Notes under the pieces: generated by a model | The model's database searches: none | What the model was told of the DNA's origin: nothing | What the model saw: only the letters and a program-made list of their open reading frames with translations | NCBI RefSeq assembly: GCF_000455345.1 | Contig: NZ_HG315690.1 | Coordinates: 1,067,742-1,131,741 of the forward strand | From: Halopiger goleimassiliensis | Lineage (GTDB): Archaea; Halobacteriota; Halobacteria; Halobacteriales; Natrialbaceae | Direction: 5' to 3' | DNA: 64,000 nucleotides | Shown: piece after piece, positions 50,900 through 59,073 of the stretch | Layout: each line of letters starts with the position of its first letter | Numbering within the stretch: position 1 is the first letter of the stretch | Translations under genes and position numbers: made by a program

Positions 50900-52099
50900 T
50901 CACTGGCTCGCGGTTGAGCGATCCTCGTCGCCGCCCGCTGCGTCGACCCGCCTGACCGCCTCGATGCGATCTGCGACCGGCGGGTGGTGGGTCGCCAGAC
51001 TGTAGAGCAGTCCCGCAGTGTGTCGCATGTCGTTGGCGTCCGCGAGCACCTCGAGCGCGGCGACGGTGGCGTCCTCGCCGGCGACGCGAGCCGCGTAGGC
51101 GTCGGCGCGTAACTCCTGCCAGTAGGCGAGTCCGCCCAGCAGGACGACGTGGTAGACGGCGTAGCCGACCATGAAGGGCACGAGGAAGCCGGCGAACCCG
51201 AACTGCGTCTCGAGCGCGTCGAGTCCGACGGTTTCGGCGACCGCGACGAAGCCGCCGAAGACGACCACCGTCAACAGCCCCCGCTGCCAGAGGTGGCGAC
51301 CGGCGACGTGGCCGAACTCGTGGGCGAGGATCGCCCGCAGCTCGTCGTCGTCACAGGATTCGAGCAGGTAGTCGGTGAGGAAGACGTAGCGCAGTCCTGG
51401 AACCGTCCCCGCCACCAGGGCGTTGGCGGTCTTCGTCGACTCGCCCTCGAGCAGGTAGAGCCCGCGGGGTTCGTAGCCCAGGTCAGCACAGAGCCGTTCG
51501 ACGCGCTCGCGGCGCTCGCCCTCGAGCGGCACCCGATCGTGGAAGAACGCGATCAGGTACGGGGAGAGGCCGAAGGTGAAGAAGACGACAGCGCCGAGAC
51601 AGCCCAGTAGGACGGGCAACGACGAGCCGAAGACGGACGTGACCGCCACGAAGCCGCCGATCGCAACGGCGACGCCGACCGCGGTGACGGCCAGTCCCGC
51701 GAGGACGCCCTTGACGACCCGTATCGACGACGCCGAGGTGTCCCGCAACCGTCGCACCGTCGGGTACGTCCCCAGCGCCATCGAGAGCAGCGGCACCGCG
51801 ACGACGCCGAAGGGGACGCCGACGATCACCACGAACTCGAGGACCCCCAGTCCGAAGACGGACGGGCCGACGGCGACGACGCCGAGCAGGTCGACCGTTC
51901 GCTCGAGCAGGCCGAGCCCCGCGAACGCGAGGATCGCGGCGAACGGCAGGACGAAGCCGCCGACCTGCTGTGCGCGATTGAGGCGATGGAGCCGCTCGGA
52001 CACCGGCTCGTCCATCGCCTCGACCCGACGCGCGTAGAGCCGGAAACAGCAGAACGGGCCGATCGCGAGCGCGAGGAGGAGCGCGGCAGCCGCGAACAT
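50900..52099 (-). CDS. M48 family membrane metalloprotease (HtpX/Ste24-like)
   Basis: This is a 399-residue integral membrane protease with several hydrophobic helices (about 2-20, 45-65, 75-100, 130-155 and 160-185), the zinc motif HEFGH near residue 260 and a third ligand Glu in ELRADAYA near 333. M48 proteases degrade or process membrane proteins. The start at 52099 is chosen because a tata element lies about 27 nt upstream (52123-52130); the longer ORF to 52144 would include that promoter. It is divergent from the FAD protein gene at 52269. Confidence 0.85.
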   Translation of the reverse strand: MFAAAALLLALAIGPFCCFRLYARRVEAMDEPVSERLHRLNRAQQVGGFVLPFAAILAFAGLGLLERTVDLLGVVAVGPSVFGLGVLEFVVIVGVPFGVVAVPLLSMALGTYPTVRRLRDTSASSIRVVKGVLAGLAVTAVGVAVAIGGFVAVTSVFGSSLPVLLGCLGAVVFFTFGLSPYLIAFFHDRVPLEGERRERVERLCADLGYEPRGLYLLEGESTKTANALVAGTVPGLRYVFLTDYLLESCDDDELRAILAHEFGHVAGRHLWQRGLLTVVVFGGFVAVAETVGLDALETQFGFAGFLVPFMVGYAVYHVVLLGGLAYWQELRADAYAARVAGEDATVAALEVLADANDMRHTAGLLYSLATHHPPVADRIEAVRRVDAAGGDEDRSTASQ

Positions 52100-52120
52100 A
52101 CGTCCCGGTATCACCGCGAT

Positions 52121-52130
52121 ACGGTATAGA
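52121..52130 (-). promoter_or_regulatory. TATA box of the M48 protease gene
   Basis: On the minus strand tctataccgt lies about 27 nt before the ATG at 52099, giving a leaderless start. Confidence 0.5.
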
Positions 52131-52268
52131 CGTGATGGTCGCAAGACACATACGTCGAGTGGTTCACCGGCGGCGATAGCGCGATCCGTTTCGACCGTTC
52201 ACGGCCGAGAACGCGCCCCGGCGACGGAGACGGCAACCTTCTATAGCCGCCGCGCGCAACCCGCGGCT

Positions 52269-53006
52269 ATGCGTGACGTCTGTATCGTCGGCGGCGGCGT
52301 CGCCGGCATGGCCGCATCGATCTTCACCGCGCGTGCGGGACTCGACACCCTCGTGATCGACGGCGGGGAGTCCATCCTCGCGCGCAACGCCAGCCTCGAG
52401 AACTACCCCGGCTTCCCCGACGGGGTCGACGCCCGTCGGTACCTCCAGTTGACCCGCGAGCAGGCCCGCAACGCCGGCGCAGAGTTCGAACTCGGCCGGG
52501 TGACGCGTGCCGAACCCGTCGAAGCGGGCGAGCTCGAGCAGGGGTTCGTCCTCGAGACCGAGGGCGGCGACCCGATCGAGACCCGCCGGGTGATCGCGGC
52601 GTCGTGGTCCGACAGCGACTACCTCGTGCCGCTGGACGTCGGGCGCATCCAGCGCGGATCGAAGTACTTCGTCGACGTCGACGAGGGCGGGCGGACGGCC
52701 GTCGAGGGGGTCTATGCGGCCGGCCGGATCGCCGGCGAACCCCACCAGACCGTCGTCGCGGCCGGCCACGGCGCGAAGGTCGGCCTGGCGGTCATCCACG
52801 ACTCGGACGCGAACTTCTACCACGACTGGGTCGCCCCCGAGGGCTACTTCACCGGCCGCGACCGGGACGTCCCGCCGGGCTGCGAGGAGATCGACGAGGC
52901 GGAACGCCGGGAGCGCGACGAGCAGGCCCGGGAGACCATCCTCGAGGCGTTTGCGGAGCCGCTGGACGAGGAGCCGACGATGCACCCGAGCGTCGAGTCG
53001 GAGTAA
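52269..53006 (+). CDS. FAD-dependent protein of thioredoxin-reductase fold lacking the NAD(P)H domain
   Basis: This is a 245-residue protein. The FAD-binding start VCIVGGGVAGMAAS and VIDGGESILARNASLENYPGF are like thioredoxin reductases, and the C-terminal GVYAAGRIAGEPHQTVVAAGHGAKVG matches their second FAD segment. However, the central NADPH-binding domain (usually with a second GxGxxA motif) and the redox CxxC are both missing, so it is about 70-80 residues shorter than TrxR and cannot be a normal one. It may use another electron donor, or be non-enzymatic. The short FAD-only form recurs in haloarchaea, I believe, but I know no function. Confidence 0.78.
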   Translation: MRDVCIVGGGVAGMAASIFTARAGLDTLVIDGGESILARNASLENYPGFPDGVDARRYLQLTREQARNAGAEFELGRVTRAEPVEAGELEQGFVLETEGGDPIETRRVIAASWSDSDYLVPLDVGRIQRGSKYFVDVDEGGRTAVEGVYAAGRIAGEPHQTVVAAGHGAKVGLAVIHDSDANFYHDWVAPEGYFTGRDRDVPPGCEEIDEAERRERDEQARETILEAFAEPLDEEPTMHPSVESE

Positions 53007-53064
53007 CCACCGGCGGTGCGTTCGCCGGGCACACCGTCGTAAGGGAGGGTGTGGAACCCCCCGT

Positions 53065-55230
53065 ATGACGCGACCGACCGGCTCCGATCCGGTACGCCTG
53101 CGGACGGACGCGGAACGGGACGCCCTCGGTGCGGCGACCCAGTACGCCCGCGTTCACGATCGTTCTTCGCCGGCCGACGCGGCCTACCTCGAGGCGCTTC
53201 CGGACGCCAGAGAGGAGATCGCACGCCGCCTGGTGCGGGGCCTGCTCCGCGGTCGGCCGGAGGGGCTGCCCGACTACCGGATCGTCCCGACCGACCGCCC
53301 CTCGATTCCCGACGATCCGGAGCCGCTCGGCGCGCTCGAGACCGCGGACCTCGAATCGGTCCTCGAGTCCGCCCCCGATTCCTGCGATCGAGCCGCCTTT
53401 CAGCCGTTTTCCGCTACCGAAACCGTGTTGATCGCCCCGGTAGCGGCGAGACACGGCTACGATCGGTTCCGGTTTGCGGGCCGGATCCGACTGGTATCAC
53501 CGACCTCCGAGTCGGACCCGGGTCGCACGCTCGAACACCCCGTCGACCTCGTCGACCGCCTCGCACGCGAAGGTACCTTCGTAACCGCCGATCAAGCGGA
53601 GCGGATCCGATCCGAAGTGGCCGAAAGCGTCGCCAACCTCGCGCTGGCGCGTCTCGCCCGGTCGGTGCTTCAGGAACGGATCGCGAACGCGAGGGGGACA
53701 GTCGAGGATTCGGAGGCATCCGAGCGGTCGTCGCTCGAGGCCGTCGCGGCGGGCGTACCGGCGGCCGATCCGGCCACCGCGTTCGAGCGAATCGTCACCG
53801 ACGGCCACCCGTTCCACCCCGCGGGAAAGCTCCGCCGCGGGATGAGCGCCGCCGAGGGGCTGGCCTACGCGCCCGAGTTCGCCGACCGGATCGACGTCCG
53901 GTTCGTCGCCGTCGACCGCGACTACGCCCTCGAGACCAGCGCAGCGTCGACCGGCGCGAGGCTGACCGACGGGTTGCTCGAGACGGTCGACGGCCTCGCA
54001 GGCGCGCTCGAGCACGCGATCCCTGCCGATCGCGATCCGGACGGCTACGCCGTCGTTCCAGTGCATCCGCTCCAGTATCACCGGACGATCCCGCGGCGGT
54101 ACGCGAGCCAGCACGAGGACGGCCGCGTCGTGCCGATTCCCGACTGCTCGCAGCCGGCCACGCCACAGCTCAATCTCCGGACCGTCGTTCCCGTCGAATC
54201 CGTGGGGGCCGAAACGGAGGGAGTGGGTCCGGCACGCCACCTCAAACTCGCGATTCCGGTCCAGACGACCAACGTCGTGCGCACCCTGTCTCCCCACGCC
54301 GTCTGGAACGGGCCGAAGGTGACCGACGTCCTGCGGGAGATCGCCAAGCGCGAGTCGCTCGAGCACCTCGGCGTGCTCGCTGAACCGGCGGCGACCTGTT
54401 ACTACCCGCCGAACGGTCCCCACCCGAGCGGCGAGGGGTTCGACGACGCCCGGCACCTCTCGGCGCTGCGGCGGACGAACCCTTCGGCGCACCCGCTCGT
54501 TCCCGACGACGGGATTCCGATCGTCGCCTCGAGCCTGCTCGCCGAGGTGCCAGCGCCCGCAGGGGGAGGGGACGGCGACGGACGACGAACCCGACCGCTG
54601 GTCTGTGCGCTGCTCGAGCGGTACGAGTCCGCGGCCGACGCGAGGATCGGCGAGGGTACGGACGCGGCGCTTACCTTTCTCGAACGCTACGCCGCGGTCG
54701 TCGTCCCGGAACAGCTTCGACTGCTTTCGGGCTACGGGGTGGCCCTCGAGAGCCACCTCCAGAACGGCCTCGTCGTTTTCGAACCCGACACCGCGGCTCC
54801 GATCGCGACGCTGGTTCGCGATCTCGGCGGAATCCGCGTGCATCGAGGGCGGCTCGCGGACCGCGGGCTCTCGATCGATCCCTACCCGGACTCGGACGTA
54901 GACGCCGACGGCGAGGGGGACCTCCACCGGAAGCTGTACTACGCGCTCTTCCAGAACCACCTGGCCGAACTCGTCGCCGCGATCGGTCACGAGCGAGGCG
55001 TCGACGAACGACTCTGCTGGGAGCGGATACGGTCAGTGTGCGAACGGGCGTTCGACGAGTTCCGGGCCGACGGCGTCGCGCCCGGCGACCGGATCGCCCG
55101 AGACGAGCGCGCGCTGTACGAGACCCCCGCGACCCACAAGGCGCTGACCGCGATGCGCCTGCGGGGGAAGCGCCACGAGTACGTGACGAGCGCGGTGTCG
55201 AACCCGCTCTCGCTGTCGAGAGGTCAGTGA
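53065..55230 (+). CDS. NIS siderophore synthetase (IucA/IucC family)
   Basis: This 721-residue protein belongs to the ATP-dependent synthetases that join citrate or succinate derivatives to amines or hydroxamates in non-ribosomal siderophore assembly. The ATP-binding GHPFHPAGKLRRG near 248, PVHPLQYH near 335 and KLAIPVQTTN near 396 are IucA/IucC signatures, followed by the FhuF-like C-terminal domain. No other siderophore biosynthesis or transport gene is visible on either side; the previous gene is the FAD protein (58 nt upstream) and the next is a decayed cupredoxin gene. It may complete a pathway encoded elsewhere. Confidence 0.88.
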   Translation: MTRPTGSDPVRLRTDAERDALGAATQYARVHDRSSPADAAYLEALPDAREEIARRLVRGLLRGRPEGLPDYRIVPTDRPSIPDDPEPLGALETADLESVLESAPDSCDRAAFQPFSATETVLIAPVAARHGYDRFRFAGRIRLVSPTSESDPGRTLEHPVDLVDRLAREGTFVTADQAERIRSEVAESVANLALARLARSVLQERIANARGTVEDSEASERSSLEAVAAGVPAADPATAFERIVTDGHPFHPAGKLRRGMSAAEGLAYAPEFADRIDVRFVAVDRDYALETSAASTGARLTDGLLETVDGLAGALEHAIPADRDPDGYAVVPVHPLQYHRTIPRRYASQHEDGRVVPIPDCSQPATPQLNLRTVVPVESVGAETEGVGPARHLKLAIPVQTTNVVRTLSPHAVWNGPKVTDVLREIAKRESLEHLGVLAEPAATCYYPPNGPHPSGEGFDDARHLSALRRTNPSAHPLVPDDGIPIVASSLLAEVPAPAGGGDGDGRRTRPLVCALLERYESAADARIGEGTDAALTFLERYAAVVVPEQLRLLSGYGVALESHLQNGLVVFEPDTAAPIATLVRDLGGIRVHRGRLADRGLSIDPYPDSDVDADGEGDLHRKLYYALFQNHLAELVAAIGHERGVDERLCWERIRSVCERAFDEFRADGVAPGDRIARDERALYETPATHKALTAMRLRGKRHEYVTSAVSNPLSLSRGQ

Positions 55231-55595
55231 CGTACGAACTCGTCACCGCGGTCGACGATCCGTCCGAACCCATCGCTCGAACCGGACAGACGATCTCGCT
55301 CGTCGATCAGAGCGAGTGGACCGACGTGGCGACGATCGAAATCGAAGCGAAGGTTTCCGGCTGAGTCGGCAGCGAGCCCATCCACATCGGCGGGTTCGAA
55401 AACCCGGTCCTCGTGCTTGAATCGGGACGGGAGTAACGAGATAACGGTCGAGAACGGCGACGGGGCGATCCACGCGTTTCGCCTCCGGGACGAAAACGAG
55501 GCCGTCGTTGACGAGTTCAAGACGGAATTCTTCGAAGGGGTCGGCGAGCGGCGGGACCTGACCGCCACCGTGACCGAGGAGCTAAATCAAAAGCG
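55227..55595 (+). pseudogene. Decayed cupredoxin gene related to the one at 49140
   Basis: Translation aligns with the last about 130 residues of the lipoprotein at 49140. The first part reads TYELVTAVDDPSEP...IEIEAKVSG and stops at a TGA (55362-55364) where the homologue has Trp of GWIGVEP. The same frame goes on as VGSEPIHIGGFENPVLVLESG. Near 55435 the frame shifts, and the match continues as NEITVENGDGAIHAFRLRDE...GVGERRDLTATVTEEL. The copper-ligand end (CLPHETMQHG) is missing and replaced by unrelated sequence running into the minus-strand gene at 55614. So there is one nonsense change, one frameshift and a lost 3' end. The 5' part of the gene is absent. Confidence 0.75.
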
Positions 55596-55613
55596 CCGTG
55601 CGTTCGTCCCGGC

Positions 55614-56033
55614 TTACCGGAAAAACACCCGGCGTCTCGCGAGGAGATACGCGAGCAGACCGAGCGACGCAGCGCCGGCGAAGCGGACGAACACGGTGGC
55701 GGAGCCCGCATCGATCCAGGCCAGCGCCGCTCCGACGGCGACGACGAGTCCGACGGCGGCTGCACCGTACCACCCGATGGGGCGACGTTGGTACAGCGCG
55801 AGGACGACGCTCCACAGCACCGCTCCGCAGGCGGAGTACTGAATCCCGGCGATCGTCTGCGGCCCCGGACGCGAGTCGACGACAGGGCCGCCAACCTGTA
55901 CGAGAATCGCGAACCAGAACCCGAGGAGTCCAAGGCAGAACAGACCGAGCGAGACGACGATCACGTCTCCGGGTGGCCGCCCGTCGCCTTTCTCGAGAAG
56001 CGCGGCGATCGACCGTCCGACAGCGGCTGCCAT
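55614..56033 (-). CDS. Four-helix membrane protein of unknown function
   Basis: This is a 139-residue protein with four hydrophobic helices (about 24-45, 58-80, 87-107 and 112-133) and a short basic C-terminus (ARRRVFFR). No domain is recognised. It has a charged start MAAAVGRSIAALLEKGDGRPP. The end of the pseudogene at 55227 lies directly beyond its stop, so the decay did not disturb it. It is divergent from coaBC. Confidence 0.65.
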   Translation of the reverse strand: MAAAVGRSIAALLEKGDGRPPGDVIVVSLGLFCLGLLGFWFAILVQVGGPVVDSRPGPQTIAGIQYSACGAVLWSVVLALYQRRPIGWYGAAAVGLVVAVGAALAWIDAGSATVFVRFAGAASLGLLAYLLARRRVFFR

Positions 56034-56141
56034 CGGTTACGTTCATTCATCGCAGACACATAACTGTGGTCGGTGTCCGATCCACGATCGAGCGCCGACG
56101 CCTCGCTATCCTTAACACGTCGCCGTGAGAATAGCAGACGA

Positions 56142-57341
56142 ATGCTCGAGGGAGTCAACGTCGCGCTCGGGGTGACGGGTTCGATCGCGGCCGTCAAGAC
56201 GGTCGAACTGGCCCACGAGTTGCGACGACGGGGGGCCGAGGTGCGAGCCGTGATGACCGACAGCGCGCAGAGCATTATCCACCCCTGGGCCGTCGAGTTC
56301 GCCACCGAGAACGACGTCGTCACCGAGATCACCGGCGGCGTCGAACACGTCGACCTCTGTGGCTACGACGGCTGGGCCGACGTCTTCCTGATCGCGCCGG
56401 CGACCGCCAACACCGTGGGCAAGATCGCCGGCGCGGTCGACGACACGCCCGTCACGACCTGTGCGACGACCGCACTGGGGGCCGACACGCCCGTCGTCGT
56501 CGCACCCGCGATGCACGAGCCGATGTACGACCACCCCGGCGTACTCGAGGCCATCGAGACCGTCGAGACGTGGGGCGTCGAGTTCGTCGATCCGCGCATC
56601 GAGGAAGGGAAGGCCAAGATCGCCACCGAGGAGGCAATCGTCGTCGAGGTCGCCCGCGCCGCGGGGGAACGCCCCCTCGAGGGGAATCACGTGGTCGTTA
56701 CGAGCGGTGCGACAGGAGAGCCGATCGATCCCGTACGGGTCCTCACCAACCGTTCGTCCGGGAAGATGGGGCGAGCCATCGCACGGGCCTGCTACGCCCG
56801 TGGCGCGGACGTGACGCTCGTCCACGGCTACGTCGGCCCCCGTCCGCTCTCGAGCGGGCCGTCGATCCCCGAGACCGTCCCCTACGCGACGGTCCGCGAG
56901 GTCGAGACGGCCGCGGAGATGCTCGAGGCCACCCAGGCGGCCTGCGCAGACGCCGACACCCTCGTCTCGGCCGCGGCCATCGGCGACTACACCGTCGAGG
57001 AAAGCGACGAGAAGATCCGCTCGGGACGGGAAGTGAGCCTCGACCTCGAGCCGACGCCGAAACTGATCGACCGCGTCCGGGAGGAACACTCGGACCTGCC
57101 GATCGTCGGCTTCAAGACCGAGACCGCCGGCGACGACGGCGAGATGGTCGCGCAGGCCCGAAAGACGCTCGAGCGTGCGGACCTCGCGTTCGTGGTCGCC
57201 AACGACGCGAGCGTGATGGGAGCCGAACGGACGCGAGCCCTGCTCGTCCACGCCGAGGACGTCGCCCGATTCGAGGGGTCGAAAGCCGATCTCGGCGGGG
57301 AGATCGCCGACTCGATCGCCGCGATCCTCGGCGGGAAGTAG
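56142..57341 (+). CDS. coaBC: Bifunctional phosphopantothenoylcysteine decarboxylase/phosphopantothenate-cysteine ligase
   Basis: This 399-residue enzyme of coenzyme A synthesis carries the two steps after phosphopantothenate. The N-terminal flavoprotein half (about 1-175) has GVTGSIAAVKT, the GGVEHVDL His segment, APATANTVGKIA and PAMHEPMY, where bacterial enzymes have PAMNxxMW. The ligase half (about 185-399) has VTSGATGEPIDPVR and TNRSSGKMG, then AAIGDYTV and VGFKTE. The start at 56142 (MLEGVNVALGVTGS) is chosen by homology, 23 codons after an upstream in-frame ATG. Confidence 0.93.
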   Translation: MLEGVNVALGVTGSIAAVKTVELAHELRRRGAEVRAVMTDSAQSIIHPWAVEFATENDVVTEITGGVEHVDLCGYDGWADVFLIAPATANTVGKIAGAVDDTPVTTCATTALGADTPVVVAPAMHEPMYDHPGVLEAIETVETWGVEFVDPRIEEGKAKIATEEAIVVEVARAAGERPLEGNHVVVTSGATGEPIDPVRVLTNRSSGKMGRAIARACYARGADVTLVHGYVGPRPLSSGPSIPETVPYATVREVETAAEMLEATQAACADADTLVSAAAIGDYTVEESDEKIRSGREVSLDLEPTPKLIDRVREEHSDLPIVGFKTETAGDDGEMVAQARKTLERADLAFVVANDASVMGAERTRALLVHAEDVARFEGSKADLGGEIADSIAAILGGK

Positions 57342-57699
57342 TCGTCCGAACCGCTCGTTCTCACCGCCGATTGAGGACTGGCACCTTCTACACGACGGCG
57401 GAGTTCCCGTCTCCAGTGATGACACGAGGTGTAGCAACGTGTGGTTGTTTGGGCACTGGACGTTCTGCGCGGACGAATCGCCGTCGCGGATTTTCGCCGC
57501 TATCGACAGTCGTGGAAGGGCCGAGCTATCGTACTATCGTGTGGAAACGGAACGACCGTCGCCTTTTGCACGCTCGAGGCCGCCGCTCGCTCCGTTCGGG
57601 AGCGGGCGTTGATGAGAATTATATAGGTGGCGTTCCTGCCTCGAAATAATGGCTGCCAGATCGGCCCCGAATCGAACCCCCACTCAACGGTGATCCTCC
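57342..57699. other. Intergenic region after coaBC with promoter and possible leaderless mini-ORF
   Basis: I see no gene that I can support over these 358 bases. It has a hairpin around 57589-57612 (gctcgctcc against gggagcgggc, with a GTTC loop), a TATA box at 57617-57625 and a 14-codon ORF at 57649-57693 just before the next gene. Confidence 0.45.
57617..57625 (+). promoter_or_regulatory. TATA box upstream of the DUF7344-type gene
   Basis: aattatata is the strongest TATA-like site in this part. Its spacing of about 28 nt fits initiation at the ATG of the mini-ORF at 57649, so the main gene at 57700 would have a leader of about 50 nt. Confidence 0.55.
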
Positions 57700-58299
57700 G
57701 TGGCGTTGCAACAGCAAGACGCATCCGTCGCGACCGTCGACGACGAAGTAGAGGAACTCTCCAAGGGTGAAATCTTCGAAGTACTCCGGAACCAGCGACG
57801 GCGATACGTCCTGCACTACCTCAAACAGGACGACCGTCCGGTCGAACTCGGTGACCTCGCCCAGCAGGTCGCCGCCTGGGAGTACGAGACCGCCCTGGAC
57901 GAAGTCACGCCCGACCAGCGAAAACGGGTGTACACGACCCTCCAGCAGACCCATCTGCCCAAGATGGACGAAGCCGGGATTCTCTCGTTCGACTCCAACG
58001 CCGGCGTCATCCAGGCGACCGAGCGGACCCACGACATCAGCGTCTACCTCGAGATCGTCCCCGGCCACGAGTTCGCCTGGCGCGAACTCTACCTCTCGCT
58101 GGGCGCGGTTAGCTGTGCGCTCGTCGCCGCGCTGTATCTCGAGATCTACCCGTTCACGATGGCCTCGGAACTGGCGTGGGCCGGCCTCATCGCCGCGACG
58201 ATCACCGTAACGGCGATCGCTCACATCATCCACGAACGCAACATGCGGCTTGGCCACGGCGACCAGCCGCCGGAACTCAGCTACGGCGACGAGGAGTAA
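57700..58299 (+). CDS. DUF7344-type winged-helix protein with two membrane helices
   Basis: This is a 199-residue protein starting with GTG at 57700. Residues about 20-115 form a winged-helix domain (LSKGEIFEVLRNQRRRYVLHYLKQDD, then LGDLAQQVAAWEYE and RKRVYTTLQQTHLPKMDEAGIL), the haloarchaeal pattern that I recall as DUF7344, which is abundant in sensor-like proteins. Two hydrophobic helices follow (about 130-150 and 155-180), so it is membrane-anchored. Such proteins are thought to be one-component transcriptional regulators. The targets are unknown. Confidence 0.78.
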   Translation: MALQQQDASVATVDDEVEELSKGEIFEVLRNQRRRYVLHYLKQDDRPVELGDLAQQVAAWEYETALDEVTPDQRKRVYTTLQQTHLPKMDEAGILSFDSNAGVIQATERTHDISVYLEIVPGHEFAWRELYLSLGAVSCALVAALYLEIYPFTMASELAWAGLIAATITVTAIAHIIHERNMRLGHGDQPPELSYGDEE

Positions 58300-58427
58300 C
58301 GAACGGCTGCGGTAGACCGACGCCCTCCTAGAGTTCGTCGACGAAGGCGAGTACTCCCTCGAGGATCGTACGTGAGTTGTGCACACGAGGCGTGGCAGGG
58401 AAACGAACGCGTCTACGGTATCGTCAA

Positions 58428-58434
58428 CTTTTAC
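58428..58434 (+). promoter_or_regulatory. TATA box of the HGPRT gene
   Basis: cttttac is centred about 27 nt before the ATG at 58458, fitting leaderless transcription. Confidence 0.5.
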
Positions 58435-58457
58435 TTCGCTTCCGACCCACCTGCGAC

Positions 58458-59027
58458 ATGGATCAACTGAAGCAGTCGCTTCTCGAGGCCCCGATCATCG
58501 AGAAAAACGGTTATCACTACTTCGTCCACCCGATCAGCGACGGCCTGCCGAAGCTGGACCCCGGCCTGCTTCGCGAAATCGTCATCCGCATCATCCGGAA
58601 GGCCGAACTCGAGGAGGTCGACCGGATCGTCACGCCCGCGGCGATGGGCATCCACATCTCGACGGCCGTCTCGCTGATGACCGACATCCCGCTGACGGTC
58701 ATCCGCAAGCGCGAGTACGGCCTCGAGGACGAGGTCGCCATCTCCCAGCAGACCGGCTACTCGGAGAACGAGATGTACATCAACGACGTTCGCGAGGGCG
58801 AGCGCGTCCTCGTGCTCGACGACGTGCTCTCGACCGGTGGTACGCTCGCCGCAGTCCTCGACGCGCTCGACGAGATCGGTGCCGAGGTCGTCGACACCGT
58901 CGCAGTCATCAAGAAAGTCGGCGGCGAGAACAAGGTCGAAGACGCCGGCTACGACGTCAAGACCCTGATCAACGTCGACGTCGTCGACGGCGAGGTCGTC
59001 ATCGTCGACGAAGGCGGCGACGACTGA
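58458..59027 (+). CDS. hpt: Hypoxanthine/guanine phosphoribosyltransferase (archaeal type)
   Basis: This 189-residue purine salvage enzyme makes IMP and GMP from the free bases and PRPP. The PRPP loop [13 protein letters not shown] lies near residue 117-129, preceded by the flexible loop [12 protein letters not shown]. The N-terminal [29 protein letters not shown] is typical of archaeal Hpt and related PRTases. Unlike the GfcR regulators there is no HTH. The start at 58458 is chosen by homology and a TATA box 27 nt upstream. Confidence 0.9.
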   Translation: MDQLKQSLLEAPIIEKNGYHYFVHPISDGLPKLDPGLLREIVIRIIRKAELEEVDRIVTPAAMGIHISTAVSLMTDIPLTVIRKREYGLEDEVAISQQTGYSENEMYINDVREGERVLVLDDVLSTGGTLAAVLDALDEIGAEVVDTVAVIKKVGGENKVEDAGYDVKTLINVDVVDGEVVIVDEGGDD

Positions 59028-59073
59028 GCGTCCCGGGTCGTCGAAACGAATCGAAACGCCCCGAAACGGCCGT

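Noticed and set aside
57441-57626. 61-codon plus-strand frame between coaBC and the DUF7344-type gene
   Set aside because: It has no recognisable pattern and runs through the TATA box at 57617-57625. It is more likely chance.
57645-57685. tRNA-like T-arm (minus strand gggttcgattcg) near 57670
   Set aside because: The stem around the TTCGATT loop is not complementary and no acceptor, D or anticodon arm can be placed.
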